In this document: piece by piece, positions 1 to 7,358 of the stretch | Layout of the letters: the number at the start of each line of letters is the position of its first letter | Position numbering within the stretch: the stretch's first letter is position 1 | Origin: Streptococcus parasanguinis | GTDB lineage: Bacteria; Bacillota; Bacilli; Lactobacillales; Streptococcaceae | Length of the DNA: 16,262 nucleotides | NCBI GenBank assembly: GCA_018377375.1 | Contig: JAGZZN010000041.1 | Coordinates: 1-16,262, forward strand | Direction of reading: 5' to 3' | The notes under the pieces: model-generated | The model's input: the letters and a program-made list of their open reading frames with translations, nothing else | What the model was told of the DNA's origin: nothing | Databases searched by the model: none | Program-made: the position numbers and the translations under genes

Positions 1-131
1 CCTCCGCACAGTTGAGTAGGGCTGTAAAAGCTGATGAAATCAGCGTAGTAGAGCCCACTCAACCACTGCGTCTTGCTCGACAATCCAAAGACAATTGAGG
101 ACAATTGAGATGCTAGGACTTTTGTCCTAGC
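1..131 (-). repeat. Intergenic repeat element, left copy (inverted relative to the right-end copy)
   Basis: Bases 31-89 are the exact reverse complement of 16204-16262, so the window is bounded by inverted copies of one element. The element has nested dyads: GTTGAGTAGGGCT (11-23) pairs with AGCCCACTCAAC (52-63, one bulge), and inside it GCTGAT (30-35) pairs with ATCAGC (39-44). A short hairpin (112-131) caps the gene-proximal end. A 10-base unit GACAATTGAG is duplicated in tandem at 90-109 in this copy only. From memory, similar elements are scattered between genes in oral streptococci; no function is assigned here. Confidence 0.8.
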
Positions 132-140
132 CCCCCTTTT
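112..140 (+). terminator. Hairpin at the end of the left repeat, possible terminator
   Basis: GCTAGGAC (112-119) and GTCCTAGC (124-131) form a perfect 8-bp stem with a TTTT loop. CCCCC then TTTT follow on the plus strand, so any termination would act on transcripts entering from the left edge. Read on the minus strand, downstream of the membrane-protein operon, no T-run follows, so it would be a poor terminator for that operon. Confidence 0.45.
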
Positions 141-144
141 CTTT

Positions 145-975
145 CTATTTCTCACTTTTCGGCTTGTCTTTTTTCAAAGCACGAATCGTAAACCAATAAT
201 AAATAACCAGCCCAAAAACGATGATCACTGTGGGCAGAAGAACTGTCATACCAAGATTCTGAACTCCTTGTGCCAAGGTCCAGCGATGTAAGAATCCAAC
301 CACTAAAAAGGCGACGATAGGAAAGACGAAGGCTCTGCCAAGCTCTTCTTTCCATTGCCAAAGAATGAGAGCTCCACTAGCTCCTGTCATAAGGAGAGTA
401 TCCCATGGATTCGGCACTGTCAACCAAGCAAGTGCTGGTAAGAAGCGAACTCCCACTATTTCACTGAAAAAATAGAATCCTAAAACCAAAACGATTGCTA
501 CATGGATTGCTTTTTTCGACTTTTCTTCTGCAAAAATGAGGCGACGAAGGAGATAGAATAGTAGCCCAATTGCTAAGAGCCCTAAAATACCATCCATTAG
601 ATAGACGAGTGGTTTAATAACCAGGACTGCTTGTGAAGCAAAATCACTTAAGAGGCGATAGAAAATCACAATTTCCGAGATGATCGCCCCATATTTTAGA
701 ACAGATCGCGTGGATTCTTTAGGCATGTTCTCTATGATTTGGTCTGCCATTCCCTTAGGATCCTGTCCAAAATAGTCCTTGGCCGTCCATCCATCACCAC
801 TTGCTTGCGAAAAATCTAGCGCTAGATTATAGACCTGCTCTCTCAAAGCCTTCTCCTCATATAAGAAACCGGCGAAATTGAAATAATCCCATAGATCTTG
901 GAAATAAGCTTGGTCCTCCTGGCTAAAGGTTTGAACCAAAGCCTGCGTTTCTTCATAATAAATAACTGATGTCAT
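145..975 (-). CDS. PadR-linked multi-pass membrane protein, last gene of the operon
   Basis: The protein has 276 aa. About 90 soluble N-terminal residues are followed by roughly six hydrophobic segments and a Lys-rich tail. The N-terminus contains EDQAYFQDLWDYF, then a DYFGQDP motif near residue 67, resembling the helical domains (HAAS or DUF1129-like) often found in proteins encoded beside PadR repressors. It is a paralogue of the upstream gene (shared EDQAY, EQ-YN, A-DYFG-DP and DQ patterns). The ATG at 975 is chosen because it overlaps the upstream stop as ATGA, indicating translational coupling; the open frame extends further upstream but only into the preceding gene. No enzymatic motif is seen. 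A role as an envelope or stress-linked membrane protein under the PadR regulator is inference. Confidence 0.8.
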   Translation of the reverse strand: MTSVIYYEETQALVQTFSQEDQAYFQDLWDYFNFAGFLYEEKALREQVYNLALDFSQASGDGWTAKDYFGQDPKGMADQIIENMPKESTRSVLKYGAIISEIVIFYRLLSDFASQAVLVIKPLVYLMDGILGLLAIGLLFYLLRRLIFAEEKSKKAIHVAIVLVLGFYFFSEIVGVRFLPALAWLTVPNPWDTLLMTGASGALILWQWKEELGRAFVFPIVAFLVVGFLHRWTLAQGVQNLGMTVLLPTVIIVFGLVIYYWFTIRALKKDKPKSEK

Positions 976-1772
976 CTTTCTTCCCCCTTTCTTTGGAGAC
1001 GAAATACAACGAAGGTCAGGACTAGTCCTATGAGAGGAAGAAGCCAGCCTAATAAGTGAGCAGTTTCCTGATTCACAAGACGAATCCAACATCCAGTAAC
1101 TAGGAAAGTCAGGCCCATGACTAGTAGACTCATCATCAAACGCTCCCTGCTTCTATAAGCCATAACCGCAAACCCAAATAGGTCTAGGACAGCAAGAACA
1201 ACCGCCCAACCATCTGATAAGAAGAGACTCCCAATGTGGCCAAAATAAATCGAAAATAGTCGTACGATGTTCAGAAATACCATCAGGCTGATCACACTGA
1301 TAAAAATAGCCCAAGACCACTTCATTTCTCCATAGCTCTGTTTGGACCAAAGCCACGTGATGAACTGGCTGAACACCAAGAAATTGAGTAGAATGACAAC
1401 ATAGGTCAAGGGCTCGATTCTCAGTGGCATCATCCAGGTGAAATCCATTAAATAGCGCATGCCAACCAAGATCACTCCAAGTAGGAAGACGAGTCCCACA
1501 TAAGATCCTAAAGAGCGTTTAGGCAAGTCTGAAAGAACTTGATCCACCATCGCCCGTGGATCCTTTCCAAAATAATCCACCGCCCGAACGCCTTCTTTCT
1601 CAGCAACTTTTAGGTCGCAAACCATATTGTAGAGTTGTTCACCCAGTAGCTCATCATCATAAAAATAGGACTTAGCCCCAATATAGGCCACCATTTTTTT
1701 CACATAGGCTTGATCCTCTTTGTTTAAATGAATCAATTCATCTGACATTTTTTCAGTATAACTTTCTACCAT
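972..1772 (-). CDS. PadR-linked multi-pass membrane protein, middle gene of the operon
   Basis: The protein has 266 aa: a soluble N-terminus of about 90 residues (with NKEDQAYVKKMVAYI and DYFGKDP), followed by about six hydrophobic stretches and a short basic tail. The start at 1772 is preceded by an AGAGGGAGA Shine-Dalgarno site and overlaps the padR stop by 7 bases; the stop overlaps the next start by 4 bases. It shares its N-terminal pattern with the next gene, so the pair probably arose by duplication. PadR repressors commonly sit in an operon with such membrane proteins, whose function is generally unknown. The fold assignment (HAAS or DUF1129-like) is by pattern resemblance only. Confidence 0.8.
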   Translation of the reverse strand: MVESYTEKMSDELIHLNKEDQAYVKKMVAYIGAKSYFYDDELLGEQLYNMVCDLKVAEKEGVRAVDYFGKDPRAMVDQVLSDLPKRSLGSYVGLVFLLGVILVGMRYLMDFTWMMPLRIEPLTYVVILLNFLVFSQFITWLWSKQSYGEMKWSWAIFISVISLMVFLNIVRLFSIYFGHIGSLFLSDGWAVVLAVLDLFGFAVMAYRSRERLMMSLLVMGLTFLVTGCWIRLVNQETAHLLGWLLPLIGLVLTFVVFRLQRKGEER

Positions 1773-2095
1773 TCTTCTCCCTCTTTCTTGATACGTTCTA
1801 CTTTTGTGACTAGCTCCTGCCACTGGTCCCAAAATTCCCCTAAGCGCTCTCTTCCAGCATCACTGAGTGAAAAATACTTACGATCGGGACCATCTGGAGA
1901 CGGCCTCATTTCCCCATGAATAACCCCTTGTTTTTCTAATTTTTGCAGGAGGGGATAAATGGTCCCAGCGACAATCTTATCAAATCCCATCTCTTTGAGA
2001 CTTTGAATCAATTCGTAGCCATAGATGGCCTTTTTGGAAATAATCTCCAGCACACAGCCCTCCAAGACTCCCTTTAGTAATTGGGACTCTTTCAT
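1766..2095 (-). CDS. PadR-family transcriptional repressor
   Basis: The protein has 109 aa, typical of the short PadR subfamily. It shows a winged-helix N-terminus with IYGYELIQSLKEMGF (about residues 24-38), the characteristic GTIYPLLQKLEKQGVI recognition and wing region (about 45-60), then DGPDRKYFSLSDAGRE and a C-terminal dimerisation helix ending in charged residues. The start at 2095 is chosen for the GAGGTGAG Shine-Dalgarno site just upstream and because the protein then begins MKESQLLKG, the usual family start; an ATG seven codons earlier has no ribosome site. It is first in a three-gene overlapping operon. ACTAGT boxes in and around its promoter suggest autorepression. The inducing ligand cannot be read from the sequence. 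Confidence 0.93.
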   Translation of the reverse strand: MKESQLLKGVLEGCVLEIISKKAIYGYELIQSLKEMGFDKIVAGTIYPLLQKLEKQGVIHGEMRPSPDGPDRKYFSLSDAGRERLGEFWDQWQELVTKVERIKKEGEEW

Positions 2096-2122
2096 CCTTC
2101 TCACCTCTTTCTTCACATATTT

Positions 2123-2179
2123 ACTAGTTTGTTTTGCATACTAGTTTATTCACTATCAGTATACTCTTTCTCAACTAGT
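2123..2179 (-). promoter_or_regulatory. Candidate PadR operator array (three ACTAGT boxes)
   Basis: The palindrome ACTAGT occurs at 2123-2128, 2140-2145 and 2174-2179. Box starts are 17 and 34 bases apart. The first two boxes lie in longer direct repeats TACTAGTTT (2122-2130 and 2139-2147). A degenerate ATCAGT sits at 2155-2160. One box is inside the promoter spacer and two lie downstream of the -10, a placement that fits repression. Assignment to the adjacent PadR protein is inference. Confidence 0.6.
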
Positions 2180-2186
2180 ATGTAAA
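2158..2186 (-). promoter_or_regulatory. Sigma-A promoter of the padR operon
   Basis: On the minus strand TTTACA (2181-2186), a 17-base spacer and TATACT (2158-2163) match the vegetative consensus. The padR start lies about 60 bases downstream. Confidence 0.75.
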
Positions 2187-2294
2187 GCAAAATAGTAACT
2201 TTTTTAAAAAAATTTTATTCCTTAAAAATCCTTTAAAATCAAGGCTTTCACTGTATACTGGTGTGTAAATATACAAAAAAAGTTCAAAAAACAC

Positions 2295-2323
2295 TTTATT
2301 TTATAGATTGATTGGAGTATAAT
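2295..2323 (+). promoter_or_regulatory. Probable promoter of the oligopeptide-binding lipoprotein gene
   Basis: A consensus -10 TATAAT lies at 2318-2323 with a weak -35 TTTATT at 2295-2300, spacing 17. A second candidate -10, TATACT at 2254-2259, lies upstream. The ribosome site AGGAG is at 2341-2345, nine bases before the ATG. Confidence 0.55.
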
Positions 2324-2353
2324 AATTAAAATTATTCAAAAGGAGACACGAAT

Positions 2354-4318
2354 ATGAAAAAATCGAAGCTTGCTCTTTTAGCAGGTGTCGCCGCGGCTTC
2401 AACGCTTTTCCTTGCTGCATGTGGCTCATCTTCTAATGCGTCAAAAGGGACTACCTACAACTACGTGTATGGTACAGACCCTGATTCCTTGAACTATTTG
2501 ACTTCAAATCGTTCAACTACAAGCGACATTACTACCAACTTGGTCGATGGTTTGTTTGAAAACGACCAATACGGTAACCTAGTGCCTGCTCTTGCTGAGG
2601 ACTGGTCTGTTTCAAAAGACGGTCTGACTTATACCTACAAGCTTCGAAAAGACGCGAAGTGGTATGATTCAGAAGGAAATGAATACGCTGACGTCACTGC
2701 AAAAGATTTCGTGACATCTCTGAAATATGTAGCAGATAAAAAATCTGATGCTCTTTACTTGGTTCAAAACTCAGTCAAAGGCTTGGATGACTATGTAAAT
2801 GGGAAAACCAAAGACTTCTCAACTGTTGGAGTCAAAGCTGTTGATGATCACACTCTTCAATATACTTTGAACCAACCTGAATCTTTCTGGAATTCTAAAT
2901 TGACCACTTCTACCATGATGCCAGTTAATGAAAAATTCTTGGAATCAGCTGGGAAAGACTTTGGTAGCGTGAAACCAAATGGGATCCTCTACAATGGTGC
3001 CTATATTTTGAAGTCCTTCACTTCAAAATCACAAATCGAGTTGGAAAAGAACCCTGAATACTACGACAAGAAAAATGTTCACATCGATACCGTTAAATTA
3101 ACTTACTTCGATGGATCCGACCAAGACTACCTTGCTCGTAACTTCTCAGATGGTAACCTATCTACTGCTCGTCTCTTCCCAACAAGCTCAACTTACAGTA
3201 CGATTGAGAAGAAATTCAAGGATAACATCGTTTATACTCCACAAGATTCTACTGTTTACTACGCTTACTTCAACGTCAACCGTCAAAATTACGGCCATAC
3301 GAAGAAGACATCTGATGAGCAAAAGAACAACACGAAGACAGCCCTTCAAAACAAAAACTTCCGTCAAGCTTTGAACTTTGCTTTAGACAGAACTTCCTAC
3401 AGCGCTCAAGTTAACGGGAAAGACGGAGCATCAAAAACTTTACGTACCCTTCTAGTTCCACCGACATTTGTGCAAGCAGACGGGAAAGACTTCGGTACTC
3501 TCGTTGAAGAAAAACTTGCCGCAACAGGAGATGAGTGGAAAGGTGTTAGCTTCGCAGATGCTCAAGATAGCTTGCATAATGCGGACAAAGCCAAAGCGGA
3601 ACTTGAAAAAGCGAAGGCTGAATTGCAATCACAAGGTGTTCAATTCCCAATCCATATCGACTATGTCGTAGACCAATCTTCTAATGCTCTTGTCCAACAA
3701 GCAGACTCTATGAAGAGCTCAATCGAAGCAGCTCTTGGTAAAGACAATGTCGTGATCGATGTACAAAAATTGTCTACAGACGATGCAGATAACGCTACTT
3801 ACTTTGCCCAATCACCAGAGCAAAAAGACTTTGATATGGATATCACTGGTTGGGGACCTGACTTCCAAGACCCATCTACTTACTTGGATATCTTGAACCC
3901 AACAGATGGTTCAACCTTGACTGGTATGGGACTTGATCCTAAGAAAGACCAAGCGCTCATCGAAAAAATTGGTTTGAACCAATACAAAGAATTGTTGGAT
4001 GCTGCCAATGCTGAAAAATTGGATACCAATGCACGTTATGAAAAATACGCTGCTGCCCAAGCTTGGTTGACAGAAAACGCCATTGTTCTTCCAATCTACT
4101 CTAAGGGTGGAGTTCCATCTATCACCAAGGTGACGCCATTCTCAGCAGCAAATTCTGCAATTGGTATTAAAGGTGAAACAAGCTTCTTCAAATACCAAAA
4201 AGTGCAAGACAAGACAGTCACAACGGCTGACTACGAAAAAGCTTATAAGAATTGGTTGAAAGAAAAAGAAGAATCAAACAAAAAAGCGCAAGAAGAACTT
4301 GCAAAACACGTGAAATAA
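2354..4318 (+). CDS. Oligopeptide-binding lipoprotein, AliB/AliA/AmiA type (SBP_bac_5)
   Basis: The protein has 654 aa, the usual size of streptococcal oligopeptide-binding lipoproteins. A lipoprotein signal peptide ends in LAAC with the lipidated cysteine at residue 23. The body shows family landmarks such as LVDGLFENDQYGN, LAEDW-VS-DGLTYTYKLRK, NFRQALNFALDR and WGPDFQDPSTYLDI. The C-terminus WLKEKEESNKKAQEELAKHVK-like tail closely resembles pneumococcal AliB as I remember it. The protein would sit on the outer face of the membrane, capture peptides and hand them to the Ami/Opp permease. No permease or ATPase of that system is nearby, and promoter and terminator make it monocistronic, as for AliA/AliB, which share a permease encoded elsewhere. 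Which paralogue it is (AliA, AliB, AmiA or Hpp) is uncertain, so no symbol is given. Confidence 0.95.
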   Translation: MKKSKLALLAGVAAASTLFLAACGSSSNASKGTTYNYVYGTDPDSLNYLTSNRSTTSDITTNLVDGLFENDQYGNLVPALAEDWSVSKDGLTYTYKLRKDAKWYDSEGNEYADVTAKDFVTSLKYVADKKSDALYLVQNSVKGLDDYVNGKTKDFSTVGVKAVDDHTLQYTLNQPESFWNSKLTTSTMMPVNEKFLESAGKDFGSVKPNGILYNGAYILKSFTSKSQIELEKNPEYYDKKNVHIDTVKLTYFDGSDQDYLARNFSDGNLSTARLFPTSSTYSTIEKKFKDNIVYTPQDSTVYYAYFNVNRQNYGHTKKTSDEQKNNTKTALQNKNFRQALNFALDRTSYSAQVNGKDGASKTLRTLLVPPTFVQADGKDFGTLVEEKLAATGDEWKGVSFADAQDSLHNADKAKAELEKAKAELQSQGVQFPIHIDYVVDQSSNALVQQADSMKSSIEAALGKDNVVIDVQKLSTDDADNATYFAQSPEQKDFDMDITGWGPDFQDPSTYLDILNPTDGSTLTGMGLDPKKDQALIEKIGLNQYKELLDAANAEKLDTNARYEKYAAAQAWLTENAIVLPIYSKGGVPSITKVTPFSAANSAIGIKGETSFFKYQKVQDKTVTTADYEKAYKNWLKEKEESNKKAQEELAKHVK

Positions 4319-4328
4319 TCGCGATAGA

Positions 4329-4360
4329 AAACACCGGGGATAAAATCCTCGGTGTTTTTT
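4329..4360 (+). terminator. Rho-independent terminator after the peptide-binding gene
   Basis: AACACCGGGGA (4330-4340) pairs with TCCTCGGTGTT (4346-4356), one G-T pair, loop TAAAA, followed by T to 4360. On the minus strand the stem is followed by TTTT, so it could also serve the convergent ABC permease gene. Confidence 0.9.
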
Positions 4361-4417
4361 GTGCTAACAAAATGTTGTATGTTTCATCTTATTTCTATTC
4401 TTTTATAGACTCAAACG

Positions 4418-6421
4418 TTATCTCACGACAATCTTCCGATAACTTCTAGAAGTCAGAAGAAAGACAAGGACATAGGAGATGAAGAAGACAGCGCAGATGT
4501 AAAGAGTTGTTTGAAGGACCAAGCCCGCATTGGTTGCTCCTAAGATAGCAACGATCTTTGCGATCATCTTGTAGGCCACTCCTAAGTACAGGAAGGAGAA
4601 GAATAATGGAAGGAAAAAGACGGTGAGAATCTGTTTGCGAATGGTGGTGGACGTTTGCTTTTGGTCCAATCCTACTTGTTGCAAGATCACAAAATTTTCC
4701 CGATCTTCATAGCCCTCTGAAATCTGCTTGTAGTAAATCACGAGAACCGTAGCCAAAAGAAAGATCACCGATAGAAAAATCCCGATAAATAGAAGAGTCC
4801 CTGCTGTTTCACGCCAATCTTTCTCTATGCTGTATCGATCAAATCCACCAAAATAAGTCGCACCATATTGACTCATTTTGTCTGTCGAATACAGCTCTTT
4901 GATCAAGCCAGAAATAAAATCTTGGTTATCTTTATTTTTAGCAGTAATAGAGAATTCCAAATTTTTATCAACTTTTAGTCCCAGTTGGTTCAAGTCAGGG
5001 AGGACCAGGTACAAGCCCATTTGGTGTTGAAACAGGTCGGATTGAGGGAGTTTTCCTTGGATAAAATTGGAGTTTAGTTTTTCTTTAATTGTGAAGGTCT
5101 TCCCATTGATTTCTAATTGTGCGTCTAATTTTCCAGGATACTGATATCCATAGGCTAGGATTTCATTTTCCCCAAGCTCAACTTTTTGACCGGTCAGTTG
5201 CTCATAAGTCGCTTGATCAAAAAAGTAGACTGTTCCTTCTGTCTTCAACTCCTGACCATTTGATGGAGTAGACTGGTCATTCACCTCTAAGATCCTTCCA
5301 TCAATCTTTCGAATTTCAGCTGACCAGTATGTTGTCTGTGCCACCTGATAATCTGACAGATGTGTCGCGTCAGCTGTTTTCTTAATTTGAGCTTGAACAT
5401 CCTCAACAACCGGTTCTGTCTCAGCATCTGAAGGCATATGCCCCACACTAATCATGTAATCAGAAGGGTAAACAGTATCTAGGTAATTCTGCCCTCCAAT
5501 AAAGATATTGAGCGATCCGGTTAAGGTGACCAAGACCATGGTGGAGAGAATACTAATAGTCGCAAGACCCGCTGCATTTTTTCTCATCCGAGCTATTAGG
5601 TTGGAGACAGATATAAAATTCTCTGGCTTGTAATAGTAGGATTTCCGACCTTTGAGAAATCTTAGGAAGGTAATGGAGCCTGCATTGAATAATAGATAGG
5701 TCGCTAGAATGACCAAGATGACGGCAATAAAGAATCCTTGAACCGCTGCAACTGGCCGCTCAACGGTTAGCGCTATATAAAAAGCAATTCCTAAGAGCCC
5801 TAGTCCTAACAGAGTTTGAACCAGCAAGAAGCGTCCCTTCTTCTCCCCTGCCTTTTTCTGTTGCATGAGGTGGAGGGAACTGTAGCGCAAGAGACGGAAA
5901 GAATTCAACAAAAGAATGAGGCCAAAAGCTAAGGCTAACCCAAGTAAAGTGTTAAGAACAGCCTCTATCTGGAAGGTTGATTGAATGACGACTGGTAGCC
6001 CCATACATTTTAGGAGCAAGGCGAAAATCAAGCGATCAAACAAGAGTCCCAAGCCCAGTCCTACTCCAACTGTGAGGATATAGAAGATAAGCAATTCCCA
6101 TAAGGTCATGACGAGGAGGTGCTTCTTCTCCATTCCCAGAACACTGTAGAGTCCCAGTTCTTTGGAACGATTTTTCATGACATAGCCATTGGCATAAGCC
6201 ACTAAAATGATGACGACCAGCTGGACGACAAAACTACCGAAACCAAGAACAGTTCTCGCCGCTCCCCCTCCGTAAGAATCCTCTAAATGAGGGGTCGATG
6301 ATAAGGCGATAAAACTATAAAGGATCATGGTCGTTAATATGACAGCCAGGGCAAAGGGGTAATAGAGTTTGCGATTTTGTTTAAGGTTGGAAAGAGCTAA
6401 TTTACTCGATAATTTAAACAT
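4418..6421 (-). CDS. bceB: BceB/VraG-type ABC transporter permease (peptide antibiotic resistance)
   Basis: The protein has 667 aa, as expected for BceB-like permeases. It begins MFKLSSKLALSNLKQNRKLYYPF, with FtsX-type membrane segments and cytoplasmic motif NRSKELGLYSVLGM near residue 85, further hydrophobic segments to about residue 320, a large hydrophilic extracellular domain at about 320-525, then the last membrane segments with a second FtsX-like cytoplasmic region. The family senses and removes bacitracin- or lantibiotic-type peptides from lipid II-cycle targets and signals to a BceS-type kinase. The start overlaps the ATPase stop by 8 bases and has a perfect AAGGAGGA site. It resembles the pneumococcal BceAB system (SP_0912/0913 type, from memory). 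The exact antibiotic spectrum cannot be read. Confidence 0.93.
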   Translation of the reverse strand: MFKLSSKLALSNLKQNRKLYYPFALAVILTTMILYSFIALSSTPHLEDSYGGGAARTVLGFGSFVVQLVVIILVAYANGYVMKNRSKELGLYSVLGMEKKHLLVMTLWELLIFYILTVGVGLGLGLLFDRLIFALLLKCMGLPVVIQSTFQIEAVLNTLLGLALAFGLILLLNSFRLLRYSSLHLMQQKKAGEKKGRFLLVQTLLGLGLLGIAFYIALTVERPVAAVQGFFIAVILVILATYLLFNAGSITFLRFLKGRKSYYYKPENFISVSNLIARMRKNAAGLATISILSTMVLVTLTGSLNIFIGGQNYLDTVYPSDYMISVGHMPSDAETEPVVEDVQAQIKKTADATHLSDYQVAQTTYWSAEIRKIDGRILEVNDQSTPSNGQELKTEGTVYFFDQATYEQLTGQKVELGENEILAYGYQYPGKLDAQLEINGKTFTIKEKLNSNFIQGKLPQSDLFQHQMGLYLVLPDLNQLGLKVDKNLEFSITAKNKDNQDFISGLIKELYSTDKMSQYGATYFGGFDRYSIEKDWRETAGTLLFIGIFLSVIFLLATVLVIYYKQISEGYEDRENFVILQQVGLDQKQTSTTIRKQILTVFFLPLFFSFLYLGVAYKMIAKIVAILGATNAGLVLQTTLYICAVFFISYVLVFLLTSRSYRKIVVR

Positions 6422-7181
6422 AGCTATCCTCCTTACCCGCCATGACCGTCAAGGTATCTGAGATTTCTTGGAACATCTGACGTTCCGTTTTTTCTCCCCG
6501 GAAGATCTGGTTGTAAAGGATCCCGTCCTTGATAAAGAGCACGCGCTTAGCCCGAGCTGCTGCTGCTGTTGAGTGGGTCACCATGAGAATGGTTTGCCCC
6601 ATGCTATTGATGTCTTCAAAGACATCTAGTAACGCAGCTGAAGACTTGGAATCCAGCGCCCCTGTTGGCTCATCGGCAAGGAGGATTTCAGGGGAGGTGA
6701 TGATAGCCCGTGCTACAGCCACCCGTTGTTTTTGTCCACCAGAGATTTCGTAGGGATATTTTTCAAGCAGTTGATGAATGCCTAACTCCCGACTCACGTT
6801 CTCCACCTTACTCATCATTTCCTTGACTGCTCTGCGAGAGAGAACTAGAGGCAAGAGGATATTGTCCTTGACAGACAAGGTATCGAGCAGGTTGAAGTCT
6901 TGAAAGACAAAGCCTAGTTTTTCCCGACGGAAGCTCGACGCATCCTTGTTCTTGATGGTTGAGGTGTCTATGCTATTTAGGTAGACCCGGCCTTCCGTCG
7001 GCTGGTCCAGCATGGCTAGGATATTGAGGAGGGTCGATTTCCCGGATCCTGATTCCCCCATGATGGCGACATATTCACCCTTCTCAACGGTAAAATGGAT
7101 ATCCTTTAAGGCTTCAACCTGCGTTCCTTGAAAGCGGGTTTTGTAGATTTTTTTGATATGTTGAACGTCTAGTAGGGTCAT
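6414..7181 (-). CDS. bceA: BceA-type ABC transporter ATP-binding protein
   Basis: The protein has 255 aa, the normal length for the MacB/BceA ATPase group. Walker A is GESGSGKST (residues 42-50), the Q-loop glutamine lies in FVFQD (residue 94), the signature is SGGQKQR (147-153), Walker B is ILLADE (166-171) followed by PTGALD, and the H-loop histidine is at 203. All key residues for ATP hydrolysis are present. It is cotranscribed with the permease gene. The ATG at 7181 has an AAAGGAA site upstream. No bceRS regulator genes are adjacent, so the controlling two-component system must be elsewhere. Confidence 0.95.
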   Translation of the reverse strand: MTLLDVQHIKKIYKTRFQGTQVEALKDIHFTVEKGEYVAIMGESGSGKSTLLNILAMLDQPTEGRVYLNSIDTSTIKNKDASSFRREKLGFVFQDFNLLDTLSVKDNILLPLVLSRRAVKEMMSKVENVSRELGIHQLLEKYPYEISGGQKQRVAVARAIITSPEILLADEPTGALDSKSSAALLDVFEDINSMGQTILMVTHSTAAAARAKRVLFIKDGILYNQIFRGEKTERQMFQEISDTLTVMAGKEDSYV

Positions 7182-7232
7182 GGTCCATTCCTTTCTAGCT
7201 CGATAAAAGCTTCAATCGTTTTTTACAAGTCT

Positions 7233-7306
7233 ATTGTACTAAAACTGAAACGTTTTCACCATAACATAACCTTACATTTTCCCCTTTATTTCTTACATTT
7301 TTGTAA
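7233..7306 (-). promoter_or_regulatory. bceAB control region with BceR-type box
   Basis: TTACA-TTTT-TGTAA at 7293-7306, lying in an 8-bp dyad (7289-7296 with 7303-7310), matches the TNACA-N4-TGTAA consensus known for BceR-type response regulators of Firmicutes. A half-site CTTACATTTT at 7271-7280 repeats the left arm (7292-7301) exactly 21 bases away, two helical turns. A -10 candidate TACAAT (minus strand, 7233-7238) lies downstream; no good -35 is visible, which fits an activator-dependent promoter. Confidence 0.65.
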
Positions 7307-7313
7307 GAAAGCA

Positions 7314-7348
7314 AAAATAGGCTAGGACTTGAGGTCCTAACCTATTTT
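7314..7348 (-). terminator. Terminator downstream of the Ser-rich lipoprotein gene
   Basis: AAAATAGG-C-TAGGAC (7314-7328) pairs with GTCCTA-A-CCTATTTT (7334-7348), with one internal mismatch. On the minus strand TTTTT follows. It lies 10 bases after the lipoprotein stop codon. Confidence 0.85.
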
Positions 7349-7358
7349 CATTAATGAA

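Noticed and set aside
145..1092. Longer start for the last membrane-protein gene of the PadR operon
   Set aside because: The extra 39 residues overlap the preceding gene and look like its antisense-free out-of-frame translation; the ATGA overlap at 972-975 is the convincing start.
7245..7260. CTGAAACGTTTTCACC upstream of bceA as a catabolite (cre) site
   Set aside because: The spacing between the TG and CG cores or the CG and terminal CA is one base short on either strand, so it does not fit the cre consensus.
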